64,000 nt of DNA from Pseudoneobacillus sp042683745 (GTDB taxonomy: Bacteria > Bacillota > Bacilli > Bacillales > Cytobacillaceae). Shown here piece by piece: positions 8,241-16,731 of this stretch. How positions within the stretch are numbered: the stretch's first letter is position 1; every line of letters starts with the position of its first letter. The notes under the pieces were generated by a model. The model was not told the DNA's origin. It searched no databases and saw nothing but the letters and a program-made list of their open reading frames with translations. Position numbers and translations under genes: made by a program. The stretch spans positions 186,001 through 250,000 of the forward strand of contig NZ_JBHUJX010000012.1 in NCBI RefSeq assembly GCF_042683745.1, in the 5' to 3' direction.

Positions 8241-9702
8241 AAGCCGTTTTTGTGTGGTTTCGGTGTTCTTCTTTACCTGCGCTTTTTATTCCGATGAAGA
8301 AGCGGATGGTGATGATTAGGCTGGCGATGACGATTAAGATTCCACAAACGGCACCTACTTGGTCTGATGCAACCCATTCAGGTAAGTGCTCGGCCCAGCG
8401 ACGTGGTGTGCTGATTTTTCCTGCATATAAAAACGATCCAGTAAGCCCAAGGAAGAAAATAAAGTAGAGAACAATGCTAAATAGATCCCAGCCATTTTCT
8501 TTCACCTTTCCTTCTTGTTGGTTAAAGTAGGACATAAAGCCGAAAATCATGGTTATAACACCCATCCCCATATACATATGGAAATGACCAGGAACCCATT
8601 TTGTATTATGCATAATATGATTGATGACAATTGTCGCATCGATTATTGCAGGAATCGCTCCTGCTAACCAACCAAACATAGATAAAAAGAATAGTAAAGA
8701 AGGGAAATTCCACTTTATACCTGAGCGATAGACAATCATTAAAGCACCATAGGCGGTTACTACCATAACAGGTAATCCATTAGCATAGGAAAAAACTTGA
8801 CCAATAATCAGCATCCATTTAGGAACAGCAAAGTCCATAAGTAGATGATGAGTATAAATCATTAATGTAAAAAGGGTAGAGCAATTCCAAGCAATTAAAA
8901 ACACTTTATTTGACTTCCAAGGTCGATTCGTTGCCGCAGCTAATCCTTCATAAACAGCTATGACTGCCATATAAATCGTACAGTTCGCAAAGATATGGCC
9001 AAAAGCATAAGTTAAATGTTTTGCCAATAACGGATTAATTTCAATGGATGGATTTAAAATATTTAGAATCGAAAAAACAATGACAGTCGCACCCGTTAAA
9101 ATAGCAGTGGAGTTACAAATCACGACCATTGTACTCGCTACAGCCGCAGGCGGCGGACCATAACCTGTTTTTTTACCTAAAATATAATCCCAGCCTAAAG
9201 ATTTATGAAGACCTCCATATTTCAGTGTTAAATGATAGGCAACATAGCCATAAATCATTAAAAATCCAACACCAAGAAGTAAAAGTCCAAATAAGAAAAA
9301 TAATGCACCTGCTGACCCATTAAACTCGGCAGATTGAGATGGTAGGGGATAGAGAAAAGTCCAACCATCTGAAAAATTAAAACCAAAAATTCCTAATAAA
9401 ATGAAAGAAACAGCAATTAAAAACAGTATAAAGTTGGTAATTAACATTTTTGGGTTTAACGGCAAATACTTTGATAGGAAATACCACATGATGGCAAGTC
9501 CACCTAATGAAGCAATACCAATCATTCCCGTACCATGAGCAGTCATAATTTTATAAAACCATTGCGGAGAAATCAAAATGAGATTTCCTTGATTTAGAAG
9601 CATGACCACACCTAAAACCATCATTAGTAAAATGACTATGGCACTGGTTATAAGCAACCACATGACACCTTTTTTAGTTAAGGGTTTAATAGCATATTCC
9701 AT
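8239..9702 (-). CDS. heme-copper oxidoreductase subunit I (ba3-like; possible NO reductase)
   Basis: A 487-residue membrane protein with about 12-13 helices. Metal ligands seen: H56 (low-spin heme), H236 and H285-H286 (copper or FeB site), H373 and H375 in PGHFH (high-spin and low-spin hemes). In oxygen-reducing members H236 is followed four residues later by a tyrosine that cross-links to it; here that residue is N240 (GHIFAN). This makes nitric oxide reduction, as in CuA-type NORs of Bacillus, a serious alternative to oxygen reduction. Subunit II lies directly upstream with overlapping stop and start. Annotation pipelines would probably call it b(o/a)3 cytochrome oxidase. Confidence 0.8.
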   Translation of the reverse strand: MEYAIKPLTKKGVMWLLITSAIVILLMMVLGVVMLLNQGNLILISPQWFYKIMTAHGTGMIGIASLGGLAIMWYFLSKYLPLNPKMLITNFILFLIAVSFILLGIFGFNFSDGWTFLYPLPSQSAEFNGSAGALFFLFGLLLLGVGFLMIYGYVAYHLTLKYGGLHKSLGWDYILGKKTGYGPPPAAVASTMVVICNSTAILTGATVIVFSILNILNPSIEINPLLAKHLTYAFGHIFANCTIYMAVIAVYEGLAAATNRPWKSNKVFLIAWNCSTLFTLMIYTHHLLMDFAVPKWMLIIGQVFSYANGLPVMVVTAYGALMIVYRSGIKWNFPSLLFFLSMFGWLAGAIPAIIDATIVINHIMHNTKWVPGHFHMYMGMGVITMIFGFMSYFNQQEGKVKENGWDLFSIVLYFIFFLGLTGSFLYAGKISTPRRWAEHLPEWVASDQVGAVCGILIVIASLIITIRFFIGIKSAGKEEHRNHTKTA

Positions 9703-10241
9703 TATTCATTTCCCCCTTTTGCATTTTTAACGATGATTTCTTTTACCATGATGTGGTGGCCGACACTGCAATATTCCATACATAGAATTTTGTATTTTCC
9801 TGGCTTTTCAAATGTGTGGTAAACAGAATTTGTATATTCCGGCATAGCTTGGGTTTGAGCAATAAGCTGCATGTTTTCATCGTATAATCCAAACCCATGC
9901 GTCACGTCTTTACTTGTAACGCGGAATTCTATTGGTTCCCCAACGATAAATTCTTCATCGCTTAGTTCCCAAGCAAATTGAATTCCTTTAACATCGACGG
10001 TCTTAAAATTTTCAGCAGCCGTGCCGTGATGGTCATAAGGTAATCTAGTTAATGTGACACCAGACATGATGGCCATTATAGCTAGTAATCCTAGAAAATA
10101 GTATTTTCGGATTTTGTAGCCTTTTTTCTGAATCTGAACATAATCTTTGAGTCGTCTTGATTCACCATATACAAAAGCAAATGCTAATGCGATAAGGAAA
10201 ACCAAAAACAATGTAACAGACCATGCAATTTGTTGATACAT
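9702..10241 (-). CDS. CuA-containing subunit II of heme-copper oxidoreductase
   Basis: A 179-residue protein with two hydrophobic helices (about 9-27 and 48-66) and a cupredoxin domain outside the membrane. CuA ligands are present: H115, C154, E156, C158, H162 and M165 in CMEYCSVGHHIM. It receives electrons from cytochrome c or quinol and passes them to subunit I. The ATG at 10241 is used because GGAGGGG precedes it; a longer frame to 10289 lacks a good site. The TAA stop overlaps the ATG of subunit I. Many ba3 subunits II have one helix, so the second helix is a small departure. Confidence 0.85.
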   Translation of the reverse strand: MYQQIAWSVTLFLVFLIALAFAFVYGESRRLKDYVQIQKKGYKIRKYYFLGLLAIMAIMSGVTLTRLPYDHHGTAAENFKTVDVKGIQFAWELSDEEFIVGEPIEFRVTSKDVTHGFGLYDENMQLIAQTQAMPEYTNSVYHTFEKPGKYKILCMEYCSVGHHIMVKEIIVKNAKGGNE

Positions 10242-10342
10242 TTTATCCCCTCCATTTTCCCATTTAAAAATCTCCCAAAGGTCCCCCAACCTTTTTTGAA
10301 AATTTCGATTCCCATTTTACTTCTAATTTAAAACAATTACCG

Positions 10343-10354
10343 TGATTTGAATCA
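10343..10354. promoter_or_regulatory. palindrome TGATTTGAATCA, possible PaaX-type operator
   Basis: Perfect 5-bp arms with a 2-bp centre, about 90 bases upstream of the proposed paa -35. PaaX of enterobacteria recognises TGATTC-like half-sites. The link to the paaX gene at 19.8 kb is inferred. Confidence 0.35.
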
Positions 10355-10443
10355 TATTTAATGTTTCAACTGTAGAAATTGAAAAAATCGCACCCAAAGG
10401 GTGAGAATTATTCTTAAGGTTTTACAATTTTCTGAAAAGTCTA

Positions 10444-10472
10444 TTGACTTTTTACTATTTACAAGTTACATT
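10444..10472 (+). promoter_or_regulatory. sigma-A-type promoter of the paa operon
   Basis: -35 TTGACT (10444-10449) and -10 TACATT (10467-10472) with 17-base spacing, about 105 bases before the paaA start. Confidence 0.55.
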
Positions 10473-10576
10473 TGTTCTAATATATATAACGCTTATTTAG
10501 TATTACGATAATTTAACGTCATATAAATTGAGCGCCGAGCATACTAATTAAGATCGTTATCTGGAGGTGGGAGAGA

Positions 10577-11539
10577 GTGAGTGAAAAAGTTTCTTCAGGG
10601 CAAGTAACGGAGGATGAAAATTACCTAAAATTTATGGAGCGGATTCAAGCGGGTGAGAAGATTGAAGCAGATGATTGGATGCCTGAGGATTATCGCAAAA
10701 CGTTAATTAAATTAATTTCCATGCATGGAATCAGTGAAATTATGGGGGCACTTCCGGAAAAGGAATGGGTCCCAAAAGCACCATCCTTAAGAAGGAAATT
10801 GGGCATCATGGCCAAGGTTCAAGATGAGATGGGTCATGGACAGCTGTTATTAAGGGTTGCTGAAGATTTGATGAAACCTTACGGGAAAAATCGAGAAAAT
10901 ATAATGGAAGACTTATTTTCCGGAGACTTGAAGTTTCATAATGTGTTCCATATGGAAGCCCCTACTTGGGGAGATGCTGGACTAATTGGATGGTTAGTAG
11001 ATGGAGCGGCGATTATATCGCAAACGAATATGCTTGATGCTTCATACGGTCCATATGCTAGAGCATTAAAAAGAATTTGTGCAGAAGAAGTTTTTCATGC
11101 TCAGCATGGGGAATCGATTATCATTGCTTTAGCAGAAGGAACGCCTGAACAAAGAGCGATGATTCAAGATTCTATCAATCGTTGGTGGGATGCATTATTA
11201 ATGTTCTTTGGTCCAAGTGATGCTTCGACAACAGGAACATCTAAACAGGATATCACGATCAAATACGGCATTCGCACGAAAACAAATGAGGAACTGCGTC
11301 AAGACTTCTTTACTAAATACATTCCGAGAATGCTTTCTCTCGGACTAAAACTACCAGACGATTCCATGCATTTCGACGAATCAGCACAAATATGGGTATA
11401 CAAACAACCGGACTGGAGTCAATTTAAAGAAATTATTAAAAATAATGGTCCTAAATCAAAGGATCGATTACGACTGCGAAAAATTTCTTATGAAACTAAT
11501 GAATGGGTTCGAAAAGCACTTGGAAAACAAAGCTCTTAA
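10577..11539 (+). CDS. paaA: ring 1,2-phenylacetyl-CoA epoxidase subunit PaaA
   Basis: A 320-residue catalytic di-iron subunit of the phenylacetyl-CoA epoxidase, which forms ring-1,2-epoxyphenylacetyl-CoA with O2 and electrons from a reductase. The two carboxylate-histidine iron motifs are visible: QDEMGHG (about residues 78-84) and CAEEVFHAQHG (about 173-183). The GTG start has a strong GGAGGTGG site. It is first in a run with paaB, paaC and paaD. The electron-donor subunit PaaE is not found in the window. Confidence 0.93.
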   Translation: MSEKVSSGQVTEDENYLKFMERIQAGEKIEADDWMPEDYRKTLIKLISMHGISEIMGALPEKEWVPKAPSLRRKLGIMAKVQDEMGHGQLLLRVAEDLMKPYGKNRENIMEDLFSGDLKFHNVFHMEAPTWGDAGLIGWLVDGAAIISQTNMLDASYGPYARALKRICAEEVFHAQHGESIIIALAEGTPEQRAMIQDSINRWWDALLMFFGPSDASTTGTSKQDITIKYGIRTKTNEELRQDFFTKYIPRMLSLGLKLPDDSMHFDESAQIWVYKQPDWSQFKEIIKNNGPKSKDRLRLRKISYETNEWVRKALGKQSS

Positions 11540-11555
11540 AAGGGAGGGATGCCAG

Positions 11556-11921
11556 ATGGGAAGTGAAGGCTTCTATCTAGAATTTGAAGTATTTAGTAAA
11601 AGAACAGATACCTCCCCGATGCAATATCAATTTTCATTATTAGCCCCTAACGAAGAGATGGCGTTAGTCATGGCTCAGGAAAATTTCATGAGACGCGAGC
11701 CTGTTTCCGACATTTGGGTGGTGAATCGATCTCATGTCCGAAAAATGACAAGAGATGAAAAGGAATCATTGCATCGTTTAGACAACAAGGATTACCGCAA
11801 CACGAAAGGATATGGGTATCTAAAAAAGAAGTGGCGCTACTATGAACAAGAAATGTTAGATGAAAAAGAAATTTTGTCGTGGGGAGGAAAACGGAATCAT
11901 GTCGAACAATCAAATGATTAA
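11556..11921 (+). CDS. paaB: phenylacetyl-CoA epoxidase subunit PaaB
   Basis: A 121-residue small subunit that links PaaAC heterodimers in the epoxidase complex. It starts at ATG 11556, six bases after GGGAGGGA; the frame is open further upstream into paaA but there is no reason to use it. It has the typical start (FEVFSKRTDTSPMQY) and the VVNRSHV segment. Its end overlaps paaC by 23 bases, which suggests coupled translation. Confidence 0.9.
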   Translation: MGSEGFYLEFEVFSKRTDTSPMQYQFSLLAPNEEMALVMAQENFMRREPVSDIWVVNRSHVRKMTRDEKESLHRLDNKDYRNTKGYGYLKKKWRYYEQEMLDEKEILSWGGKRNHVEQSND

Positions 11922-12702
11922 TAATAGTTCCGAAGCCCTTCGAGAATTGCTTTTTCAATTGGCAGATGATGATTTTATCCTTTCATACCGCGGTTCTGAA
12001 TGGTTAGGATTAGCACCTCATATTGAAGAGGATGTCGCCTTTTCGTCTATTAGCCAAGATACAATGGGGCATGCGGCCATCTTTTATCAACTCCTCGAAA
12101 ATCTCGGTGTCGGAGACGCAAATGATCTCGCTCATCATCGACCTGCTACAGAAAGACGAAATGCTATTTTACTAGAAAAAGTTAATGGGCCTGGCCATTA
12201 CTTAGTGGAACCGCGCTATGATTGGGCATTTGCAGTCGTAAGAAACTACTTTTATGTGATGGTAAAGAAGGTGAAAATGGACTCATTGAAAAATAGTAGC
12301 CATCAACCTTTGAGCCATGCTGCACTTAGAGTGAATCTAGAACTCTATTATCATATTCTCCACTGGAAAACATGGTTTACCCAATTGTTAAAAGCAGGTG
12401 GGGAGGCGCGGACGAGAATGGAGGCAGCCATTGGAATCGTCACTGAAGATATGGAAGGATTATTCCATTTAGGAGCTAAGGAAAACGAAATGGTTGAAAC
12501 AGGGTTAATTAACAGTTCAAAAGACTTAAATGATCAGTGGTTTCGATTAATGACACCGATTCTTGAAGAAGTTCAAATAACGCTACCACCATTTTCTATG
12601 AAAAATGGCAATGGACGAATTGGTGAGCATACAAAGGATTTAGATGAAGCATTAGCAACATTGAAAGAAGTGTACCAGCTTGACCCGACTGCAACCTGGT
12701 AA
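11899..12702 (+). CDS. paaC: phenylacetyl-CoA epoxidase subunit PaaC
   Basis: A 267-residue ferritin-like structural subunit that pairs with PaaA. It shows the expected helical segments (SQDTMGHAAIFYQLL, VRNYFYVMVK, DMEGLFHLG) but lacks the full pair of ExxH iron motifs, as is normal for PaaC. The ATG at 11899 starts the typical N-terminus with residues LADDDFILSYRGSEWLG; the upstream open frame lies inside paaB. GGGAGG lies 11 bases before the start. Confidence 0.9.
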   Translation: MSNNQMINNSSEALRELLFQLADDDFILSYRGSEWLGLAPHIEEDVAFSSISQDTMGHAAIFYQLLENLGVGDANDLAHHRPATERRNAILLEKVNGPGHYLVEPRYDWAFAVVRNYFYVMVKKVKMDSLKNSSHQPLSHAALRVNLELYYHILHWKTWFTQLLKAGGEARTRMEAAIGIVTEDMEGLFHLGAKENEMVETGLINSSKDLNDQWFRLMTPILEEVQITLPPFSMKNGNGRIGEHTKDLDEALATLKEVYQLDPTATW

Positions 12703-12719
12703 AGGAAGTTGGTGAAATA

Positions 12720-13214
12720 ATGGCGAAGAAGCCAATCCAAGAAACGGAAATTTTAAAGGTACTTCAAACGGTAAAGGATCCTGAAATTACATCGGTTTCC
12801 ATTATCGATCTTGGCATGATTGAAAAAGTAGAAATCAATCAACCGCAGCTACGTATTTATTTATTACCTACTTTTCTTGGGTGTCCCGCACTTGAAATTA
12901 TAAAGGGAAATGTAATAAATGCATTAGCTTGCTTCAATGAATTTACTGAAATTCAGGTGGAGTTTCTTCTTCATCCACCGTGGACTTCTGATCGAATATC
13001 TGAAGATGGCAGACGTCAATTACTTGAATTCGGCATTGCACCTCCTCCAACTTTCATCACAGAAACTGGAGAATGGACGGTCAATTGCCCTTATTGTAGC
13101 TCACCGTATACGACACTTGAAAACCTCTTCGGTCCAACGGCTTGCCGTAGTATTTTGTACTGCAAGAGTTGTAAAAACCCTTTTGAAGCAATGAAGCCGA
13201 TGGCGAATATGTAA
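12720..13214 (+). CDS. paaD: PaaD, MIP18/DUF59-type iron-sulfur assembly factor
   Basis: A 164-residue protein with an N-terminal MIP18 domain (VKDPEITSVSIIDLGMI) and a C-terminal four-cysteine zinc ribbon (CPYC...CKSC). PaaD is known to be needed for maturation of the PaaE reductase. It follows paaC by 17 bases with an AAGGAAG site. Its presence implies a PaaE-like iron-sulfur reductase, but none lies next to it. Confidence 0.9.
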   Translation: MAKKPIQETEILKVLQTVKDPEITSVSIIDLGMIEKVEINQPQLRIYLLPTFLGCPALEIIKGNVINALACFNEFTEIQVEFLLHPPWTSDRISEDGRRQLLEFGIAPPPTFITETGEWTVNCPYCSSPYTTLENLFGPTACRSILYCKSCKNPFEAMKPMANM

Positions 13215-13270
13215 GAAAAGTAGAACATACACTTGTAACCTATAAAATATCAATCTAGGAGATGGAAAAA

Positions 13271-13579
13271 ATGATAAAAATGATCGCATTATACAAACAT
13301 CCTGAAAACAAGGAAGCATTCGACAAATATTACAACGAGGTACATGCACCACTAACAGCCAAAATCCCTGGTTTACGCAAAATGGAAGTTACGAAAGTAA
13401 TCGGTAGTCCAATGGGCGGAGAAGGCAAGTACTACTTAATGTGTGAAATGTATTATGACGATATGGCTGCCTTCAAAGCAGCGATGAAAACGGACGAAGC
13501 AAAAGCTTCTGGGAAGGATGCCATGTCTTTTGCTGGTGATATCATCACACTTATGATTGGTGAGGAAGTGAATGAGTAG
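13271..13579 (+). CDS. EthD-family protein
   Basis: A 102-residue dimeric alpha-beta barrel protein with the EthD signature (a Tyr-Tyr-x-x-x-His segment, then HAPL, then IPGLRKMEV). ATG 13271 is chosen because AGGAGA ends next to the in-frame ATG at 13262. The family includes small monooxygenases, dehalogenase partners and proteins of unknown role. It sits between paaD and paaF and overlaps paaF by eight bases, so it is co-expressed with phenylacetate catabolism. A role with the unstable epoxide or oxepin intermediates is only a guess. Confidence 0.8.
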   Translation: MIKMIALYKHPENKEAFDKYYNEVHAPLTAKIPGLRKMEVTKVIGSPMGGEGKYYLMCEMYYDDMAAFKAAMKTDEAKASGKDAMSFAGDIITLMIGEEVNE

Positions 13580-14351
13580 TTCATTTCAATATATTTTAAC
13601 CAAATCAGATGGGCCAATCGGACATATTCAACTCAATCGCCCAGAAGTCTTAAATGCCTTAAATCGAAAAATGGTTTCAGAAATACTATCTGCCATGGAG
13701 GAGTATGATCGCAACGAAAATATCCGCGTCATCCTCTTAAGTGGTGCAGGTCGTGCATTTGCAGCTGGTGCTGATATTGATGAAATGGCTACCGTTAATT
13801 CCACTGATTTAGAATTGTTAAATCAATTTACTGACTGGGATCGAATCGCATGGATAAAAAAACCAATCGTTGGCGTCGTACACGGTTTCGCACTTGGAGG
13901 CGCATTTGAATTGGCACTTTGCTGTGATTTACTATGGGCCGCCGATGATGCAGAGTTTGGTTTCCCAGAAGTCAATCTTGGGATCATGCCAGGTGCAGGC
14001 GGGACGCAACGATTAACCAAACTAGTTGGGAAAACTAAAGCGATGGAATGGCTTTTTACCGGTACCAGAATATCAGCGAAAGAAGCGGCACAATTCGGAG
14101 TCGTGAATAAACTTATTTCCAAAGAAGTGTTAATGGAAGAGGCTATGAAATTTGCCCGAAACTTAGCGAATCAACCACCGATTTCGATTCGTTATATAAA
14201 GGAAGCGGTGTTAAAAGCGGTCGACCATTCCTTATACGAAGGAATGCAATTTGAGCGGAAAAATTTCTCCCTTTTATTTTCAACAGAGGATCAAAAGGAA
14301 GGGATGAAAGCTTTTATTGAAAAAAGAAAGCCAAATTTTACAGGGAAATAA
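13572..14351 (+). CDS. paaF: enoyl-CoA hydratase, PaaF-like
   Basis: A 259-residue crotonase-fold enzyme. The oxyanion segment AAGADIDEM and both catalytic glutamates (GGAFELALCCD and FPEVNLGIMPGAGG) are present, so hydratase activity is expected. In the paa pathway PaaF hydrates 2,3-dehydroadipyl-CoA. It is the first of three crotonase paralogues in the operon. The gene assignment within the trio rests on order and motifs. Confidence 0.82.
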   Translation: MSSSFQYILTKSDGPIGHIQLNRPEVLNALNRKMVSEILSAMEEYDRNENIRVILLSGAGRAFAAGADIDEMATVNSTDLELLNQFTDWDRIAWIKKPIVGVVHGFALGGAFELALCCDLLWAADDAEFGFPEVNLGIMPGAGGTQRLTKLVGKTKAMEWLFTGTRISAKEAAQFGVVNKLISKEVLMEEAMKFARNLANQPPISIRYIKEAVLKAVDHSLYEGMQFERKNFSLLFSTEDQKEGMKAFIEKRKPNFTGK

Positions 14352-14363
14352 GGGGTGCCGCAT

Positions 14364-15137
14364 ATGTTTGAAACCGTTCAATACGAAAAACACAACGGAG
14401 TCGCTTGGCTGACGTTAAACCGCCCTGATAAACTAAATGCTTTTACGAAACAGTTAAATAAAGAAATGGAAAAAGCCGTAAAAGATGCTACAAAGGACAA
14501 GGAAATCCGCTCCATTGTGATAACTGGTTCTGGCAGAGCCTTTTGTTCTGGTCAGGATTTAGGTGATGTGGACGAGACGATGGATCACGGTGATGTCCTT
14601 CGAAATCACTACAACCCAATGATGAAAGCAATCGCAGCATGCGAAAAACCTGTAATAGCCGCTGTAAACGGAGTAGCTGCAGGTGCTGGATTTAGCTTAG
14701 CTCTAGCCTGTGACTTCCGAATCGCAAGTGAAAAAGCGAGCTTTATTCAAGCCTTTATTCATGTCGGATTAGTTCCGGACTCTGGTAATCTCTATTTTCT
14801 TCCACGATTAATTGGTCATGCAAAAGCACTTGAATTAGCCATTTTAGGAGAAAAAGTGTCAGCGGAAGAGGCCTATCAACTTGGACTTGTTACAAAGGTT
14901 GTTCCGATGGAAACGTTTGACAACGAAGTAAGTCAATTTGCGGAACGACTTGCTGCTATGCCAACAAAAGCAATAGGACTTATTAAAAAGAACTTACAGT
15001 CAAGCTGGAATGTTCAATATGATCAATTTTTAGAGTTGGATGCTCAAGCACAGCGAATCGCTGGATTAACAAGCGATCATACAGAAGGTGTGAGAAGCTT
15101 TATTGAAAAAAGAAAGCCTCAGTTTAAAGGGGTTTAA
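14364..15137 (+). CDS. paaG: PaaG-like epoxyphenylacetyl-CoA isomerase
   Basis: A 257-residue crotonase-fold protein. It has SGQDL at the oxyanion position and the VPDSG segment with an aspartate in place of the hydratase glutamate, the hallmark of PaaG-type isomerases that convert ring-1,2-epoxyphenylacetyl-CoA to oxepin-CoA. ATG 14364 is used, six bases after AAGGGGTG; the track-like GTG at 14355 lies inside that site. It follows paaF by 12 bases. Confidence 0.85.
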   Translation: MFETVQYEKHNGVAWLTLNRPDKLNAFTKQLNKEMEKAVKDATKDKEIRSIVITGSGRAFCSGQDLGDVDETMDHGDVLRNHYNPMMKAIAACEKPVIAAVNGVAAGAGFSLALACDFRIASEKASFIQAFIHVGLVPDSGNLYFLPRLIGHAKALELAILGEKVSAEEAYQLGLVTKVVPMETFDNEVSQFAERLAAMPTKAIGLIKKNLQSSWNVQYDQFLELDAQAQRIAGLTSDHTEGVRSFIEKRKPQFKGV

Positions 15138-15155
15138 TGAGAAGGAGTGAAGCGT

Positions 15156-16673
15156 GTGTCTTCAGTTAAAGAACAAAAATTCGAGCAGTTAGAAACAAAG
15201 CGCGACCATTATTGGATGATCATTAATGGGGAGCGTGTCGAAAGTAGTACCGGTGAAACGTATATTACATATGCACCAGCAACAGGTGAACCGATCGCTA
15301 AAGTAGCAAAAGCATCAAAAGAAGATGCGGAAAAAGCGGTACAAGCGGCGAGAAATGCGTTTGACCATGGAAAATGGCGCCATTTTCCCGTCAACAAAAG
15401 ATCGAGAACACTGAATAAAATCGCTTCAATCATGCGAGCGCGTTTTAATGAATTAGTAGAATTAGAGATTTTGGATACAGGTAAATCCCTAGGTGCTGCA
15501 CAAGGTCAGGTTATGCAAGCAATTGAAGATTTTGAGTTTTATGCTGGAGCGATTGTCAGTCACCGCGGAGCCAATAATGCAATGCCAGGAGCTTTTCAAA
15601 ATATTACCGAAAAAGAACCAGTAGGTGTTTGCGCACAAATCATCCCCTGGAATTATCCAATGATGATGGCGGCTTGGAAAATCGCCCCTGCAATTGCTGT
15701 AGGTTGTTCGATTGTTGTCAAGCCAGCCACACTAACTCCACTAACTGCCATCGTACTTGGTGAAATTTGTATCGAAGCAGGGGTTCCTGCAGGGGTTGTC
15801 AATATCGTCCCAGGAGCAGGATCAGAAATCGGCAACTATTTAGTAGAGCATCCTCAAGTGGACAAAGTTGCATTTACTGGATCCACACCTATTGGAAAAA
15901 ATATTATGGCTAAAGCGTCTGAAACTTTAAAACGTGTAACGCTTGAATTAGGTGGTAAATCTCCTAATATCGTTTTCTCTGATGCGGATATTGATGCTGC
16001 TGTAGATGGCTCATTATTTGGAATTTTCTATAATACAGGTCAATCATGTGAAGCACGTTCGCGTCTATATGTACAAGAAGATATTTATGATGAATTCATG
16101 GAGAAATTTGTCGAAAAAACAAAAAAACTTCAGCTTGGTGACCCAAGCGCTAAAGAAACCCATGTAGGTGCCATCATTAGCCGAGAGCAACTAGAGGTTA
16201 TTGACGGTTACGTTCAATCAGCGATTTCAGAAGGTGCTACGATTGTTACCGGTGGTAAAGAGGCAAAAGTAGAAGGGTTTGAAAACGGCTTCTGGTATGA
16301 ACCGACAATTATTTCTAATGTTCATGACGACATGAAAGTTGTGAAAGAGGAAATTTTTGGTCCTGTTGTTGTCGTTTTACCATTCAAGGATGAAAAAGAA
16401 GTAATTGGACGTGCAAATAATAGCGAATACGGACTAGGTTCTGCTATTTGGACGAAGGACTATGCCCGTGCGACTCGAGTTTCTAAACAAATTCAAGCAG
16501 GAATTGTGATGGTCAATTGTCCGTTCTCGGCATTCCCTGGAACTCCATTTGGTGGCTATAAGCAATCTGGTTTCGGCCGAGAGCTTTGCATCGAGACACT
16601 TGATTTATATTGTGAAACGAAAAGCGTCATTTCCTATTTTGGAAGCCGTCCTTTAAATCCATTTGGTTTATAA
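15156..16673 (+). CDS. NAD(P)-dependent aldehyde dehydrogenase of the paa cluster
   Basis: A 505-residue soluble aldehyde dehydrogenase with FTGSTPIGK (cofactor loop), LELGGKSPN (general base Glu) and NTGQSCEA (nucleophile Cys). In E. coli PaaZ this domain is fused to an oxepin-CoA hydrolase; here there is no MaoC-like extension. It could oxidise the semialdehyde formed on ring opening, or phenylacetaldehyde. The GTG at 15156 has GGAG eight bases upstream; the GTG at 15147 overlaps that site. A weak stem-loop follows. Confidence 0.85.
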   Translation: MSSVKEQKFEQLETKRDHYWMIINGERVESSTGETYITYAPATGEPIAKVAKASKEDAEKAVQAARNAFDHGKWRHFPVNKRSRTLNKIASIMRARFNELVELEILDTGKSLGAAQGQVMQAIEDFEFYAGAIVSHRGANNAMPGAFQNITEKEPVGVCAQIIPWNYPMMMAAWKIAPAIAVGCSIVVKPATLTPLTAIVLGEICIEAGVPAGVVNIVPGAGSEIGNYLVEHPQVDKVAFTGSTPIGKNIMAKASETLKRVTLELGGKSPNIVFSDADIDAAVDGSLFGIFYNTGQSCEARSRLYVQEDIYDEFMEKFVEKTKKLQLGDPSAKETHVGAIISREQLEVIDGYVQSAISEGATIVTGGKEAKVEGFENGFWYEPTIISNVHDDMKVVKEEIFGPVVVVLPFKDEKEVIGRANNSEYGLGSAIWTKDYARATRVSKQIQAGIVMVNCPFSAFPGTPFGGYKQSGFGRELCIETLDLYCETKSVISYFGSRPLNPFGL

Positions 16674-16684
16674 ATTTACCTGAG

Positions 16685-16718
16685 AGCACTCGTTTCTAAA
16701 GAGTGCTTCTCTTCTTTT
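16685..16718 (+). terminator. weak terminator or attenuator hairpin inside the paa operon
   Basis: AGCACTC / GAGTGCT with a nine-base loop, then a pyrimidine-rich TCTCTTCTTTT. It lies between the aldehyde dehydrogenase and paaH and could lower downstream expression. Confidence 0.4.
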
Positions 16719-16731
16719 GGGAGGTATGTCT

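Larger units (their letters stand above)
10242..10576. other. intergenic region between divergent oxidoreductase and paa operons
   Basis: 335 bases with no gene that I can support. It holds the presumed paa promoter (10444-10472), a TGATT/AATCA palindrome (10343-10354) and a short CACCC-AAA-GGGTG hairpin (10391-10403). The minus-strand promoter for the oxidoreductase pair must also lie here but I could not fix it. Confidence 0.6.

Noticed and set aside
11445..11555. Open frame upstream of paaB inside paaA
   Set aside because: It overlaps paaA in another frame; paaB similarity starts at ATG 11556 after GGGAGGGA.
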